Shown here one piece after another: positions 7,087-16,603 of a stretch of 64,000 bases of DNA. The position numbers and the translations under genes are program-made. The notes below the pieces were generated by a model. It saw nothing but the letters and a program-made list of their open reading frames with translations, was not told where the DNA came from and made no database searches. The stretch spans positions 1 to 64,000 of the forward strand of contig NZ_JBPSEG010000001.1 of assembly GCF_051488665.1 (NCBI RefSeq). Direction: 5' to 3'. The stretch comes from Melioribacter sp051488665 (GTDB lineage: Bacteria > Bacteroidota > Ignavibacteria > Ignavibacteriales > Melioribacteraceae). Position 1 is the stretch's first letter. The number at the start of each line of letters is the position of its first letter.

Positions 7087-9165
7087 TTAATATTTCAATA
7101 ACAGTTTAAGCCGGTCGTAAATTTTATTTCTGTCTGGCAGAACAAATTTTTCGAGATTAGGAGCATACGGAATAGGAGAATCTTTGGCGGCAATTCTTTT
7201 TACGGGCGCGTCGAGAAATTCGAAACACTCGTCGGAGATGCGAGCCGCAATTTCGGCTCCGAAACCTGCAGTAAGAGTATCTTCGTGAATGACGGCGACT
7301 TTACCTGTTTTTTTAACGCTTTCTGCGACGGCTTCGAAATCGAGCGGCGATATGGTCCGTAAGTCGATAATTTCGACGGAGTATCCTTCTTCTTTCAATT
7401 TTTTTGCGGCGAACGCCGATTCATGCACCATTGCTCCGTAAGTAATAACCGATAAATCGGAGCCTTCTGTTACTTTGCGGGCTTTTCCGAACGGCAGTAA
7501 ATATCCCGCATCCGGTTCGGGAGAAGTGGCGTAACTCTGTCTGTACAGACCTTTGTGTTCCAAGAACAAAACAGGGTCGTTAATTCGAAGCGCGGTTTTC
7601 AATAATCCTTTTGCATCAGCGGCATTCGACGGATAAGCAATATAAAGTCCCGGCATATGCGCAAAAAAACCTTCGATATTCTGGCTGTGATACAAACCGC
7701 CGTGAATAAATCCGCCTACAGGCACCCGTATTACAACGGGAGTTTCGAAGAGATTATTCGAGCGGTAACGATACATAACAAGCTCGTCGCGAATCTGCAT
7801 GAATGCCGGCCAGATATAATCGCCGAATTGAATTTCGACGCACGGTTTCAATCCCGCCAGCGACATTCCGATAGCGACTCCGACAATGCTCGCTTCAGCA
7901 AGAGGCGAATTGAATACGCGGTCGTTTCCGAATTGCGTCGATAAGCCTTTTGTGGCAGTGAAAACTCCTCCTTTTTTGTCGGCAACGTCTTCGCCGAATA
8001 CGTAAATCTTATCGTTAAACTCGAGCTCTTCTTTCAACGCATGATTGATAGCGTCGACCATTACAATATTCTTGCCGTAACTTTTCGATTTCCCGTACGT
8101 AAGTTTCGATTTTTTTCCCGACTCGTCATAAACAAATTTTATTGCCGAACTTGTTTCCGGTTCCGGTTGTTTCAAAGCCCAGTCAGCCGCGTCGTTGACA
8201 TGACTTCTCACTTCTTTATAGAGTTCCTCCAGCGCAAGATCGTTAAGAAATCCTTTATCGATCAAATAATTCGAGAATAATTTAATCGGGTCTTTTTGAG
8301 CGTCCTGCGCGAGCGATTCAGGAGAACGATATTTTTTCTGGTCGTCCGAAGACGAGTGCGAAAAGAGGCGCACCACATGAGCTTCAACGAGCGCCGGCCC
8401 TTCTCCTCTTCGCGCGTATTTGAAAGCCGACTTTGCAATTGCATGCGTTCTGAGAAAGTCTACTCCGTCGACTTCGAATCGCATCAAATTCTCGAAACCT
8501 TTCAACAGTTCCGAAACGGACGAATTTCTGCCTGCATTTTGATTTTCGACGGGAACCGAAATCGCCCATTTATTATTTTCGATCAAAAAAACGACGGGCA
8601 GTTTTTCGCGGCTCGCCCAGTTGACAGCTTCGAAAAATTCTCCTTCGGAAGTAGCGCCTTCGCCGCTGCTGACATAAACCACGCCTTCCCTGCCTTCTTT
8701 TTTCAAAGCCAATGCGGTGCCAACAGCTTGCAGAAATTGCGTTCCGGTAGGACTCGATTGAGTGGGAACGTTTAATTCTTTTGAAGACCAATGACACGGC
8801 ATTTGTCTGCCGCCGCACATCGGGTCGTTTTTACGGGCGAGAAAATGCAAGAAGACGTCTTCGGGTTTTGTTCCGGCGGCTAACATGAAAGCCAAATCCC
8901 GGTAATAAGGATACGCCCAATCGATTCCTTTTTTTAATTGAAGTCCGAATGCCACCTGAGCGGCTTCGTGTCCTGAACCCGGGATATGAAAAAATGTTTT
9001 TCCCTGTTTCAATAAAGTCAATTGTTTTTCGTCAATCGTACGGGACATTATCATCAGTCGAAGAACGTTCAATAATTCCTTTTTGGTCATTCCTCCGAAT
9101 GAATCCTTTTTGCCAGTGGGAGTTAATTCTTCGTTTAGAATTAGCTCGGATTTATCCTTGTTCAT
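7087..9165 (-). CDS. Fused 2-oxoacid dehydrogenase E1 alpha-beta
   Basis: This 692-residue protein joins E1 alpha (about residues 20-340) and E1 beta (about 365-692). The alpha part shows PTGTQFLQAVGTALA and the TPP motif GEGATSEGEFFEAVNWAS followed by ENNKWAIS. The beta part shows FGEDVADKKGG, FNSPLAEASIVGVAIG and the C-terminal DSPIPYAPNLE. Fused E1 of this length is common in Bacteroidota and Ignavibacteria. It decarboxylates the 2-oxoacid and transfers the acyl group to E2. I chose the ATG at 9165, with AAGGG 6 nt upstream, which overlaps the lipB end by 14 bases; a TTG five codons earlier is less likely. In GEGATSEG the usual GDG aspartate is Glu. Confidence 0.93.
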   Translation of the reverse strand: MNKDKSELILNEELTPTGKKDSFGGMTKKELLNVLRLMIMSRTIDEKQLTLLKQGKTFFHIPGSGHEAAQVAFGLQLKKGIDWAYPYYRDLAFMLAAGTKPEDVFLHFLARKNDPMCGGRQMPCHWSSKELNVPTQSSPTGTQFLQAVGTALALKKEGREGVVYVSSGEGATSEGEFFEAVNWASREKLPVVFLIENNKWAISVPVENQNAGRNSSVSELLKGFENLMRFEVDGVDFLRTHAIAKSAFKYARRGEGPALVEAHVVRLFSHSSSDDQKKYRSPESLAQDAQKDPIKLFSNYLIDKGFLNDLALEELYKEVRSHVNDAADWALKQPEPETSSAIKFVYDESGKKSKLTYGKSKSYGKNIVMVDAINHALKEELEFNDKIYVFGEDVADKKGGVFTATKGLSTQFGNDRVFNSPLAEASIVGVAIGMSLAGLKPCVEIQFGDYIWPAFMQIRDELVMYRYRSNNLFETPVVIRVPVGGFIHGGLYHSQNIEGFFAHMPGLYIAYPSNAADAKGLLKTALRINDPVLFLEHKGLYRQSYATSPEPDAGYLLPFGKARKVTEGSDLSVITYGAMVHESAFAAKKLKEEGYSVEIIDLRTISPLDFEAVAESVKKTGKVAVIHEDTLTAGFGAEIAARISDECFEFLDAPVKRIAAKDSPIPYAPNLEKFVLPDRNKIYDRLKLLLKY

Positions 9166-9877
9166 GCTCCGCCCTTTCAAATTCTTTTAATGAATTAATG
9201 AAGCGACTCCTGTCGATTTCGGTATAAAGCATATAATCGAAAATACGCGCGAATTCCTCGAGCAAATCTCTCTTTATGTCGTTAATATTATGCTTTATGC
9301 CCGTTTCTTTTTCGAGCGACGTCACTTCTTTATCTTTTATTCCGCACGGAATAATTCCGCCGAAGAGCGATAAATCGGTATTGATATTGAAAGCAAAACC
9401 GTGCATAGTAATCCAGCGGCTTACTTTGATTCCGATAGCGGCAATTTTACGGTCGTCAATCCACACTCCGGTTAAACCTTCTTTTCGACCGGCGTCGAGT
9501 CCGTATTTTTTGCAGACGTTTATAATTAATTGCTCCAGATTCCTCAAGTAAGCGTGCGTGTCTTCTTTCCAGTTTTTGAGATCGATTATCGGATAGCCGA
9601 CAATCTGACCCGGACCGTGATATGTTATATCGCCGCCGCGGTCGATATCGTAAACTTTTATTCCCCGTTCTTTCAACTGTTCATCGGTCAGCAGTAAATT
9701 TGATCTATGGGCAACTTTGCCGAGCGTATAAGTATGAGGATGCTCGAGCAGAAAAAAAGTATCTTCGGTTTCCCGGGCAAGACGTTTATTAAATACCTTT
9801 TTTTGAAGTTCCCAGGCTGCTTCGTAATCGACAAATCCGAGGTCGCAATATGTTAATTTTCTGATTTCGTTCTCCAT
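9152..9877 (-). CDS. lipB: Octanoyltransferase
   Basis: LipB moves octanoate from acyl carrier protein to the lipoyl-domain lysine, the step before LipA. The 241-residue protein has RGGDITYHGPGQIVGYPI, the lysine-containing KIAAIGIKVSRW, MHGFAFNINTD and the catalytic cysteine in IIPCGIKDKEVTSL. No Shine-Dalgarno is seen at the chosen ATG (9877); a TTG four codons earlier (9889) is the alternative. It heads the operon lipB-E1-E2-lipA, so lipoate attachment and the enzyme that needs it are made together. A Bacteroidota-type promoter lies about 60-95 bases upstream. Confidence 0.96.
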   Translation of the reverse strand: MENEIRKLTYCDLGFVDYEAAWELQKKVFNKRLARETEDTFFLLEHPHTYTLGKVAHRSNLLLTDEQLKERGIKVYDIDRGGDITYHGPGQIVGYPIIDLKNWKEDTHAYLRNLEQLIINVCKKYGLDAGRKEGLTGVWIDDRKIAAIGIKVSRWITMHGFAFNINTDLSLFGGIIPCGIKDKEVTSLEKETGIKHNINDIKRDLLEEFARIFDYMLYTEIDRSRFINSLKEFERAEHEQG

Positions 9878-9940
9878 TATGAAAGGCAATATAAAAATAC
9901 GGGGATTAAAAACAAACTTGAACTCTTATTTAGAGCTTAA

Positions 9941-9973
9941 CAAATATAGAAGATTTTATGTTCAAAAGACAAA
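9941..9973 (-). promoter_or_regulatory. Candidate promoter of the lipB operon
   Basis: On the minus strand TTTG (9973-9970) is followed after 21 nt by TATATTTG (9948-9941), a full match to TAnnTTTG. It lies in the 113-base gap between nth and lipB and would give a 5' leader of about 55-60 nt. Confidence 0.45.
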
Positions 9974-9990
9974 TTATCTTATAAAGTAAG

Positions 9991-10686
9991 TTAAACGTTG
10001 TCGAGCAACAAAAAGTCGTTTTTCTTTCGTTTTGGCGCTTTTCGGTTGTTTTTTTCGGGATAGGCGCACAAATCAGCCACAGGGCATGCGGTGCAATCCG
10101 GATTGGTCGGACGGCATACTTCCCTGCCGAGTTTAATCAGATTTGTATGAAGAGAATGGGCGATTCCATCGGGCAAATTTTCATTAATTTTCAGAAAGGT
10201 TTTGTCGGGCGATTTTTCTTTGACAATCCCGATACGATTTAAAGTGCGGTGCACGTGAGTGTCGACCGGACAGACATTCCTGTACAATGAAAAAAGAAGA
10301 ACGCAGCTTGCCGTTTTGACGCCGATTCCTTTGAATGAAGTTAGAAAATCCAGCGCTTCGTCGTTCTCCATTTTCTTGAGAAATTTCAAATCCAGCTTAT
10401 TTTCTTTCGAAAGATTGACAACGAGATTTTTAATTGCCTTCGCTTTTTGTTTGGTCAATCCCGCTTTTTTGATTGCTTTTTCGATTTCTCTTAAAGGCGC
10501 TTTTGCCAGCCTGCTCCAATCCGGATATTTCCGTTTGAGATTTTGATATGCTTCGTACGAATTATTGTCGTTAGTATTTTGGGAAAGGATTGTGGCAATA
10601 AGCAAATCGACAGGCGCGGGTTTGCGTTTATTTCTTTCGGGTACGCCGAAATGTTCTATTAATCTGCGGTTTAATATATCCAGCAT
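9991..10686 (-). CDS. nth: Endonuclease III family DNA glycosylase/lyase
   Basis: This 231-residue base-excision repair enzyme removes oxidised pyrimidines and cuts the abasic site. It shows LLIATILSQNTND, a helix-hairpin-helix FKGIGVKTASCVLLF with the catalytic lysine, the aspartate of CPVDTHVHR, and the C-terminal [4Fe-4S] set in CRPTNPDCTACPVADLC (spacing 6-2-5). I start at the ATG at 10686: the frame stays open upstream into the kinase gene, but homology ends here. No Shine-Dalgarno is visible. It follows the histidine kinase gene by 47 bases on the same strand and may be co-transcribed. TIGR02757 at 56243 is a distant relative of the same superfamily. Confidence 0.93.
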   Translation of the reverse strand: MLDILNRRLIEHFGVPERNKRKPAPVDLLIATILSQNTNDNNSYEAYQNLKRKYPDWSRLAKAPLREIEKAIKKAGLTKQKAKAIKNLVVNLSKENKLDLKFLKKMENDEALDFLTSFKGIGVKTASCVLLFSLYRNVCPVDTHVHRTLNRIGIVKEKSPDKTFLKINENLPDGIAHSLHTNLIKLGREVCRPTNPDCTACPVADLCAYPEKNNRKAPKRKKNDFLLLDNV

Positions 10687-10733
10687 TTGAATTAATTTTA
10701 TGAATGACGAAGCGTAAGATAAGAAAAACGGGG

Positions 10734-12335
10734 TTATTTGTTGATATACTGAAATATCGGAACGGTAAAATAAAAAGAGCTTCCTTTTCCCAATTTGCTT
10801 TCGACCCAGATACTTCCGCCCATTTTTTCGCAGAATTCTTTGCAAAGGATTAATCCGAGTCCCGTGCCTTTTTCTTTATGATGACCTATTTCGGCGTTGT
10901 TGACGTCGATTCTGAATAGTTTGTTTTTGTCGGCTTCGCTCAGACCGATTCCGGTATCTTCCACCGAGACGACCACAAAGCCGTTTTCGTCGCGCGTGGA
11001 GACCTTTACTTTTCCGCCCGAATCGGTAAATTTAATTGCGTTAGTCAACAAATTCCTTATAACCGTTTCGAGCAGGTTATTGTCGGCATAGACCATCAGC
11101 GTTGAATTAAGATCGACGACAATTTCGATATTTTTCTTTTCAGCCTGCGTGCTTACTATATCTACCGTTTCTTTTATTACGTTACGTATCGAAAGAGGTT
11201 CGAGGTTAATTTCGAGACGACCCGTTTGAGCCCGCGACCAGGTCAATAAATTTTCGAGAAGTCTCTGGATAGAACCCGCCGTCTGATAAATAGTTCTTAT
11301 ATACTCGAGCTTTTTCTCGTCGGACATTTCTTCGTAATCTTCTTCGAGAATCTGAGAAAATCCGAGAATCGTAAAAATCGGATTTTTTAGGTCGTGCCCG
11401 ATAATAGAAAAAAGTTTGTCCTTGGCGCTGTTCAATTCGATCAGCTTCTTTTCCGATTCGGCAAGCTGAACGTTGAGCTCGACATAACGCGCCGCTTCCT
11501 GTTCAATCTGGTCTCTCGAATATGCAATATCCTGCAGCAGTTTTTCACGCTCCAGTTCGGCTTCAATTCTGTCCTGAATGTCGCGAATCATAAAAAGTAT
11601 CAATACGGGATTTTTGTTTTCATTGAGTATGACGCCGATATTCGATTCGGCATAAACGGGATTGCCGTTTACGTCTTTAAGACGAAACATATACGATTTA
11701 ATGGACGAACCCGCCGCCGCTACGGTAAGATTTTCTTTGAAAAGCTCCTTATCCTGCTCGAATATAAAATCGATAATATTTTTTGAAAATGTGTCTTCGA
11801 CTTTTTCGATGCCAAGCAACGATAAAAATTTATTCGAAGCGTACGAGATTGTTCCGTCGAGTTCCGTAGTTACTATTGCGTCGGGCGATGTAGACAATAT
11901 CGACTGGGCAAATAGCTCGCTCTGAATTACTTTGTCTTCAATATTCTTTTTATCGGTAATGTCACGCCCTCTTAATACAATTCCGTATTTATCATCGTCG
12001 AGTTTCAATCGATGAAAATGGAGTTCGAAATATCTGTCTTTCAATTTTTCGGATGTATAAATTTCCGTAAACGATTTTACAGTTAGCGCTTTATTAAGTA
12101 TTTTTTCCCAGTAAAGCCGGTCGTCAAAAGGAAAGATATCCAGAAAATTGTCGCCTTCTTCGTAATTCGCTCTTCCGTATAATACCAAATACGATTTGAA
12201 TTTATTGTTGCATTTGAGAATTTTGAAATCTTGATCGAGGAGACAAAATATATCGTCCGTATCAATCAATACGTCGAGCAGTTCATAAGGGTCGATAAGA
12301 GCCCGGTGTTCGCTATTTGCTATATGATGATTCAT
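10734..12335 (-). CDS. PAS-domain sensor histidine kinase
   Basis: This 533-residue kinase has two PAS-like regions (about residues 20-130 and 140-260), a coiled-coil linker (about 265-305), then HisKA with the H-box IIGHDLKNPIF (about 313-323) and a complete HATPase: NLLTNAIKF, DTGIGLSEADK and KGTGLGLILCKE. No membrane segment or receiver domain is seen, so it is probably a soluble sensor that signals to a response regulator encoded elsewhere. The PAS region carries no recognisable cofactor motif, so the signal is unknown. It is divergent from the phosphohexomutase gene across a 137-base gap and lies upstream of nth. Confidence 0.93.
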   Translation of the reverse strand: MNHHIANSEHRALIDPYELLDVLIDTDDIFCLLDQDFKILKCNNKFKSYLVLYGRANYEEGDNFLDIFPFDDRLYWEKILNKALTVKSFTEIYTSEKLKDRYFELHFHRLKLDDDKYGIVLRGRDITDKKNIEDKVIQSELFAQSILSTSPDAIVTTELDGTISYASNKFLSLLGIEKVEDTFSKNIIDFIFEQDKELFKENLTVAAAGSSIKSYMFRLKDVNGNPVYAESNIGVILNENKNPVLILFMIRDIQDRIEAELEREKLLQDIAYSRDQIEQEAARYVELNVQLAESEKKLIELNSAKDKLFSIIGHDLKNPIFTILGFSQILEEDYEEMSDEKKLEYIRTIYQTAGSIQRLLENLLTWSRAQTGRLEINLEPLSIRNVIKETVDIVSTQAEKKNIEIVVDLNSTLMVYADNNLLETVIRNLLTNAIKFTDSGGKVKVSTRDENGFVVVSVEDTGIGLSEADKNKLFRIDVNNAEIGHHKEKGTGLGLILCKEFCEKMGGSIWVESKLGKGSSFYFTVPIFQYINK

Positions 12336-12472
12336 TAATCACGGAATCCCACTCTTCCACTGTTATTATCGAAATTTTTCGTAAATATTTAAATTTATTT
12401 TGTTATTTATTCGAATTTATAATTCATTTTAGTTATTATTTTTGTGTACAATTTTCAAAAAACCGAGGAATC

Positions 12473-13813
12473 ATGGACACTTTAATGGTAAGCATTTCGG
12501 GCATAAGAGGAATTATCGGGCAAGGACTCTATCCTTCAACAATTGTGGAATACGCATCCGCATATGCCGATTTTTGCGGCAGGGGCAAAATCGTAGTCGG
12601 CAGCGACGGGCGAATTTCCGGCAATATGGTTAAAAATTTAGTTATCGGTACGCTTCTTGCAAAAGGAAACGACGTAATCGATCTCGGCATTTGCCCTACT
12701 CCGACTGTCCTTTTCAACGTCAAAAATTTGAAAGCGGCAGGCGGCATTCAGATTTCGGCAAGTCACAATCCTAACGAATGGAATGCCTTGAAACTGCTGA
12801 ACAAAAAAGGCGAATTTATGAGTCCCGAAGAACATAAAAAAATGATATCGCTCAAGAAAGAGACTCATAAACATTACGCCAAATGGAATGGACTGGGTAG
12901 CCTGACTAATTACGAAAAAGGACTTTACGACCATATCGATGCCGTACTTTCTATGCCTTACATCGACCTGAAGAAAATACGACGAAGGAAATTCAAAGTG
13001 GCTCTCGATTGCGTTAACGGAGCGGGAGCGTATTCGATGCCCTACCTTCTTAAAAAATTCGGCTGCGAAATAATCGAAATCAATTGCGAAAAAAACGGAA
13101 TATTTCCGCGATTGCCCGAACCAGTACCGGAAAATCTGACTAAAACAATGAAACTCGTAAAAAAATCGAAAGCCGATTTCGGAATCGTTGTCGATCCGGA
13201 CGTCGACAGGCTTGTTTTGATTACCGAAGACGGCAAACCTTTAGGAGAGGAAAATACTATTACACAGGCGGTTAAATTTATTTTATCAAAAAGAAAAGGC
13301 AACGTAGTTGTAAATCTGTCGACTACCCGCGCCGTGGACGACGTAGCCAAAGATTTCAAATCGAAAGTCTACAGGTCGCCCGTCGGAGAGGCAAATGTGG
13401 TAAAGAAAATGAAACAGGTTAAAGCGGTTATCGGCGGAGAAGGCAGCGGAGGAGTTATATTGCCAACGGTAAATTTCGGACGCGACGCATTAGTCGGTAC
13501 GGCGCTTTTGCTTCAGCATCTGACCGAATTCGGCGGAACTCTCGGAGATTTAAAAAACGAACTGCCCCGTTATTTCATCGTAAAACGAAAAATCGAAATC
13601 GGCAGAAGAGACCCCGATAAAATTCTGAACAGACTGGCTAAAAAATACTCAAAATACAAACCGAATAACGAAGACGGACTAAGAATCGATTTCGAAGATC
13701 ATTGGGTGCATTTTAGAAAATCGAATACAGAACCGATAATCAGATGTATTGTGGAAGCCGATTCACAAAAAAAAGCTAACGAGCTGATTGAAAAGTATAT
13801 GAAGGAATTATAA
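12473..13813 (+). CDS. Phosphohexomutase (phosphoglucosamine mutase-like)
   Basis: A 446-residue alpha-D-phosphohexomutase. It has the phosphoserine loop SASHNPNEWNALK, the metal loop DPDVDRL, the sugar-binding GGEGSGG and the phosphate-binding RKSNTEPIIR near the end. MVSISGIRGIIGQGL is the typical N-terminus. GAGGA lies 4-5 nt before the chosen ATG at 12473, although the frame is open upstream to 12317. The length and GIRG start fit GlmM or archaeal-type phosphomannomutase/phosphoglucomutase; substrate preference cannot be told by eye. It would supply hexose-1-phosphates for cell wall or the polysaccharide locus further on. A hairpin terminator lies just after the stop. Confidence 0.92.
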   Translation: MDTLMVSISGIRGIIGQGLYPSTIVEYASAYADFCGRGKIVVGSDGRISGNMVKNLVIGTLLAKGNDVIDLGICPTPTVLFNVKNLKAAGGIQISASHNPNEWNALKLLNKKGEFMSPEEHKKMISLKKETHKHYAKWNGLGSLTNYEKGLYDHIDAVLSMPYIDLKKIRRRKFKVALDCVNGAGAYSMPYLLKKFGCEIIEINCEKNGIFPRLPEPVPENLTKTMKLVKKSKADFGIVVDPDVDRLVLITEDGKPLGEENTITQAVKFILSKRKGNVVVNLSTTRAVDDVAKDFKSKVYRSPVGEANVVKKMKQVKAVIGGEGSGGVILPTVNFGRDALVGTALLLQHLTEFGGTLGDLKNELPRYFIVKRKIEIGRRDPDKILNRLAKKYSKYKPNNEDGLRIDFEDHWVHFRKSNTEPIIRCIVEADSQKKANELIEKYMKEL

Positions 13814-13818
13814 GGAAC

Positions 13819-13845
13819 CGGAGCAGGCGTTATTGCCCGCTCCCG
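13819..13845. terminator. Bidirectional terminator
   Basis: CGGAGCAGGC pairs with GCCCGCTCCCG (one mismatch, 6-nt loop) and is followed by TTTAATTATTT on the + strand. It lies between the convergent phosphohexomutase and DegT genes, which are only 37 bases apart. Confidence 0.65.
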
Positions 13846-13850
13846 TTTAA

Positions 13851-15011
13851 TTATTTATAAAACTCGTCGATTTTTTGAACGACGTATTCGATTTGCTCTC
13901 CGGTCAATTCAGGATAGATAGGCAGCGCCAGAGAAGTTTCCGCGGCAAGATTAGACACGGGATAGTCGCCGTCGACCGCATTTAAATATGCAAAACATTC
14001 CTGACGATGGAACGGAACGGGGTAATAGACTTCGCAGCCGATCTCATTTTTCTTCAGGTGTTCCAGCAAAGCGTCGCGATTGGCAACGCGAATTACAAAT
14101 TGGTTGTAAATGTGATAATTCCTGAGTCCGTTTATATTTTCATATACCGCATCAGGAAGAATAATTTTGCCGGGCTTTAAATAATTTTTTTTGTCGTCTA
14201 CAAGACCGGTTTTAGCAAACAATTCGCAATAGAGCCTGGCGTTCGCTCTCCTTTTTTCCGACCATTTGTCGAGATGAGGAAGTTTAACTCTCAAAACTGC
14301 AGCCTGAAGAGCGTCGAGCCTGAAATTTCCGCCGATAACTTTATGATAATATTTCGGTTCCATACCGTGTACGCGCATAATCTTGAGGCGGTGATAAATT
14401 TCCTCGTCATTTGTAGTAACGATTCCGCCGTCGCCGAAACCTCCCAAATTCTTGCTCGGGAAAAACGAAAAGCATCCCGTATGACCGATAGTACCGACAA
14501 AACGACCGTCTTTATACTGCACGCCAATAGCCTGAGCCCCGTCTTCAACAACGAATAGATTATGCTTTCGCGCTATTTCCATTATCCCGTCCATTTCGGC
14601 GCTTTGACCGTACAGATGTACGGGAATTATAGCTTTGGTTCGTGGAGTTATCTTTTTTTCGATCTCTTTTACGTCGATATTGAACGTTACGGGGTCGATA
14701 TCCGTAAATACGGGCGTTGCGTCTAAACGCGCAACTACTCCCGCAGTGGCAAAGAACGAATATGTAGGCAGGATGACTTCGTCCCCGCTTTTAATTCCGA
14801 GCGCCATCAAACTGAGCAATAGCGCGTCTGTTCCGGACGAAACTCCGACGGCGAATTTGGCGCCAGTATATTCGCATATCTCTTTTTCAAGCGCTTCTAC
14901 TTCGGGTCCCAATATAAAATATTGCGACTCCACTACTTTCATTATCGCTCTGTCGATTTCTTCTTTAATCGATTGATATTGCGGTTTTAAATCCAAAAGG
15001 GGCACTTTCAT
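13851..15011 (-). CDS. DegT/DnrJ/EryC1 family PLP aminotransferase
   Basis: A 386-residue sugar aminotransferase. The start MKVPLLDLKPQY is typical, as are GVSSGTDALLLSL (phosphate pocket), VVEDGAQAIG (ring-stacking/aspartate) and FSFFPSKNLGGFGDGG, whose lysine binds PLP. These enzymes transfer an amino group from glutamate to keto-sugar nucleotides used in polysaccharide or lipopolysaccharide synthesis. It stands alone between a bidirectional terminator and a 287-base gap. It could supply amino sugars for surface glycans, but no sugar-nucleotide dehydratase is adjacent, so the substrate remains open. Confidence 0.94.
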   Translation of the reverse strand: MKVPLLDLKPQYQSIKEEIDRAIMKVVESQYFILGPEVEALEKEICEYTGAKFAVGVSSGTDALLLSLMALGIKSGDEVILPTYSFFATAGVVARLDATPVFTDIDPVTFNIDVKEIEKKITPRTKAIIPVHLYGQSAEMDGIMEIARKHNLFVVEDGAQAIGVQYKDGRFVGTIGHTGCFSFFPSKNLGGFGDGGIVTTNDEEIYHRLKIMRVHGMEPKYYHKVIGGNFRLDALQAAVLRVKLPHLDKWSEKRRANARLYCELFAKTGLVDDKKNYLKPGKIILPDAVYENINGLRNYHIYNQFVIRVANRDALLEHLKKNEIGCEVYYPVPFHRQECFAYLNAVDGDYPVSNLAAETSLALPIYPELTGEQIEYVVQKIDEFYK

Positions 15012-15188
15012 AAAAACTCCTAAAAATTATTTGGATAAAATTAAACAAATACGGATTGAATAACTAAATGGAAAATCAGGATTCCGAAATTATTTACGCT
15101 TTTCTTTTTTTTGACATACAATAATCTTTAAACCCCATCGTTGCATTTTTCTTCAGTACGGCGCATGTCAACTCTTTTTAATGAAGGT

Positions 15189-15218
15189 TGGATTTTTTTT
15201 GCTATATTAATCGAGTTA
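15189..15218 (+). promoter_or_regulatory. Weak promoter candidate before the POT transporter
   Basis: TTGGAT (15189-15194) and TATATT (15213-15218) are spaced by 18 nt, about 80 bases before the transporter ATG. The rest of the 287-base gap (15012-15298) is AT-rich, with no gene or strong hairpin seen. Confidence 0.25.
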
Positions 15219-15298
15219 ATTTAATAAGAATCATCTATTGTAATTTTAATGGGAATCAATTAAAACGCTTTACCATCCATAAATATAACGGTGCGTAA

Positions 15299-16603
15299 AT
15301 GAGATTATCCGAAAACATTCAGAGACTGAAAACGAATTTCAAATCTTCATTTTGGGTAGCCAACGGAATGGAATTGTTCGAAAGGCTGGCATATTACGGT
15401 CAGGCTACCATATTGAGCATTTTCCTGCGCGATCATTTAAAATTCACGGAAGTAGAAGCAGGACAGCTTTCGTCTATATTCGGCGGTTTAATTTATCTTC
15501 TGCCGATTTTTGCAGGGGCAATTGCCGATAAAACCGGATTCAAAAAAGCCTTTTCGTTTGCATTCGGCGTGCTCGCAGTCGGTTATTTTCTAATCGGCGC
15601 AACTGGAATGAAAGCTTTTTCCGGAATGATTCCCGAATCGCTTCTCTTTCCGCTACTTACGATAATATTAATTTTTACCGCGCTTGGTGGATCTTTCATC
15701 AAGCCGAGCGTTCTGGGCACGGTAGCGCTTTCGACCAACGAAGAGACAAAATCGCTCGGTTATGCAATTTATTACTGGCTCGTAAATATCGGGGCGGCAA
15801 TCGGTCCCCTTCTGGCATATCTGGTCAGAGATTATTTCGGAATCGAATTCGTCTATCTCGTCTCGGCATTCAGTTGCGCTTTGATGTTTTTAGTAACTCA
15901 ATTTTTCTATAAGAATCCCGTTCAAAATTCCGGCTCGCAGGACTTAAAGACAGTATTGAACAATCTGATAAAAGTACTCACAAACTTACGCTTCATGTCG
16001 TTTCTGCTGATATTCGGACTCTACTGGGTTCTGTTCTGGCAATTTTTTATAATTATTCCGTTTTATATTTCCGACTTTATTTCGCTCGACACTCCGATTG
16101 AATTGATTTTATCTACGGGCGCCTGGACAATAATTTTGTTTCAGATACCTGTAAATCGTCTCACAAAAAAAATATCGACTCAAACTGCAATTGTAATCGG
16201 TTTTGTGCTGGCAACTGCAGCGTGGTTAATCTGGTTCTTCGCTCTGCCGGTAACAAACGGCGCAACGATTAATCTTTTCGGCAGCGAGGTAGCGGCGAGT
16301 ATTCCATTAATTGTATTCGGAATATTTCTCTTTTCGATCGGGGAACAGACTCAAGCTCCCAGATTTTATGAATATATTGCCGATCTGGCTCCCAAAGGTC
16401 AGGAAGCGCTATTCCAAGGATATGCTTTTCTGCCGATTGCTCTGGCGTGGGGTTTCGGAGGCACGTTCGGCGGATGGATCTATCAGCTTTTTACTAAAGA
16501 AAACGAAAATCCTCAGATGATCTTTCTCGTAATGACAGGTATTGGTTTATTGGCAACTGTACTGATGTTGATTTACAACAGATATACAAGATCGAAAAAA
16601 TAA
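15299..16603 (+). CDS. POT/PTR-type major facilitator transporter
   Basis: A 434-residue inner-membrane transporter with about 12 hydrophobic segments. NGMELFERLAYYG near residue 22 is the ExxER(F)xYYG motif of proton-coupled oligopeptide transporters, and FSFAFGVLAVGYF, GGSFIKPSVLGTVA and YAIYYWLVNIGAAIGPLLA fit the same family. It is a little shorter than classic POT proteins (about 450-500). It probably imports di- or tripeptides, in keeping with the peptide-use genes at 49-56 kb. Its stop codon directly abuts that of the convergent ogt gene, with no terminator between. Confidence 0.85.
   Translation: MRLSENIQRLKTNFKSSFWVANGMELFERLAYYGQATILSIFLRDHLKFTEVEAGQLSSIFGGLIYLLPIFAGAIADKTGFKKAFSFAFGVLAVGYFLIGATGMKAFSGMIPESLLFPLLTIILIFTALGGSFIKPSVLGTVALSTNEETKSLGYAIYYWLVNIGAAIGPLLAYLVRDYFGIEFVYLVSAFSCALMFLVTQFFYKNPVQNSGSQDLKTVLNNLIKVLTNLRFMSFLLIFGLYWVLFWQFFIIIPFYISDFISLDTPIELILSTGAWTIILFQIPVNRLTKKISTQTAIVIGFVLATAAWLIWFFALPVTNGATINLFGSEVAASIPLIVFGIFLFSIGEQTQAPRFYEYIADLAPKGQEALFQGYAFLPIALAWGFGGTFGGWIYQLFTKENENPQMIFLVMTGIGLLATVLMLIYNRYTRSKK

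Noticed and set aside
15068..15124. 18-codon frame (MENQDSEIIYAF...) in the gap before the POT transporter
   Set aside because: No Shine-Dalgarno, no second copy, no structural feature; expected by chance in AT-rich DNA.
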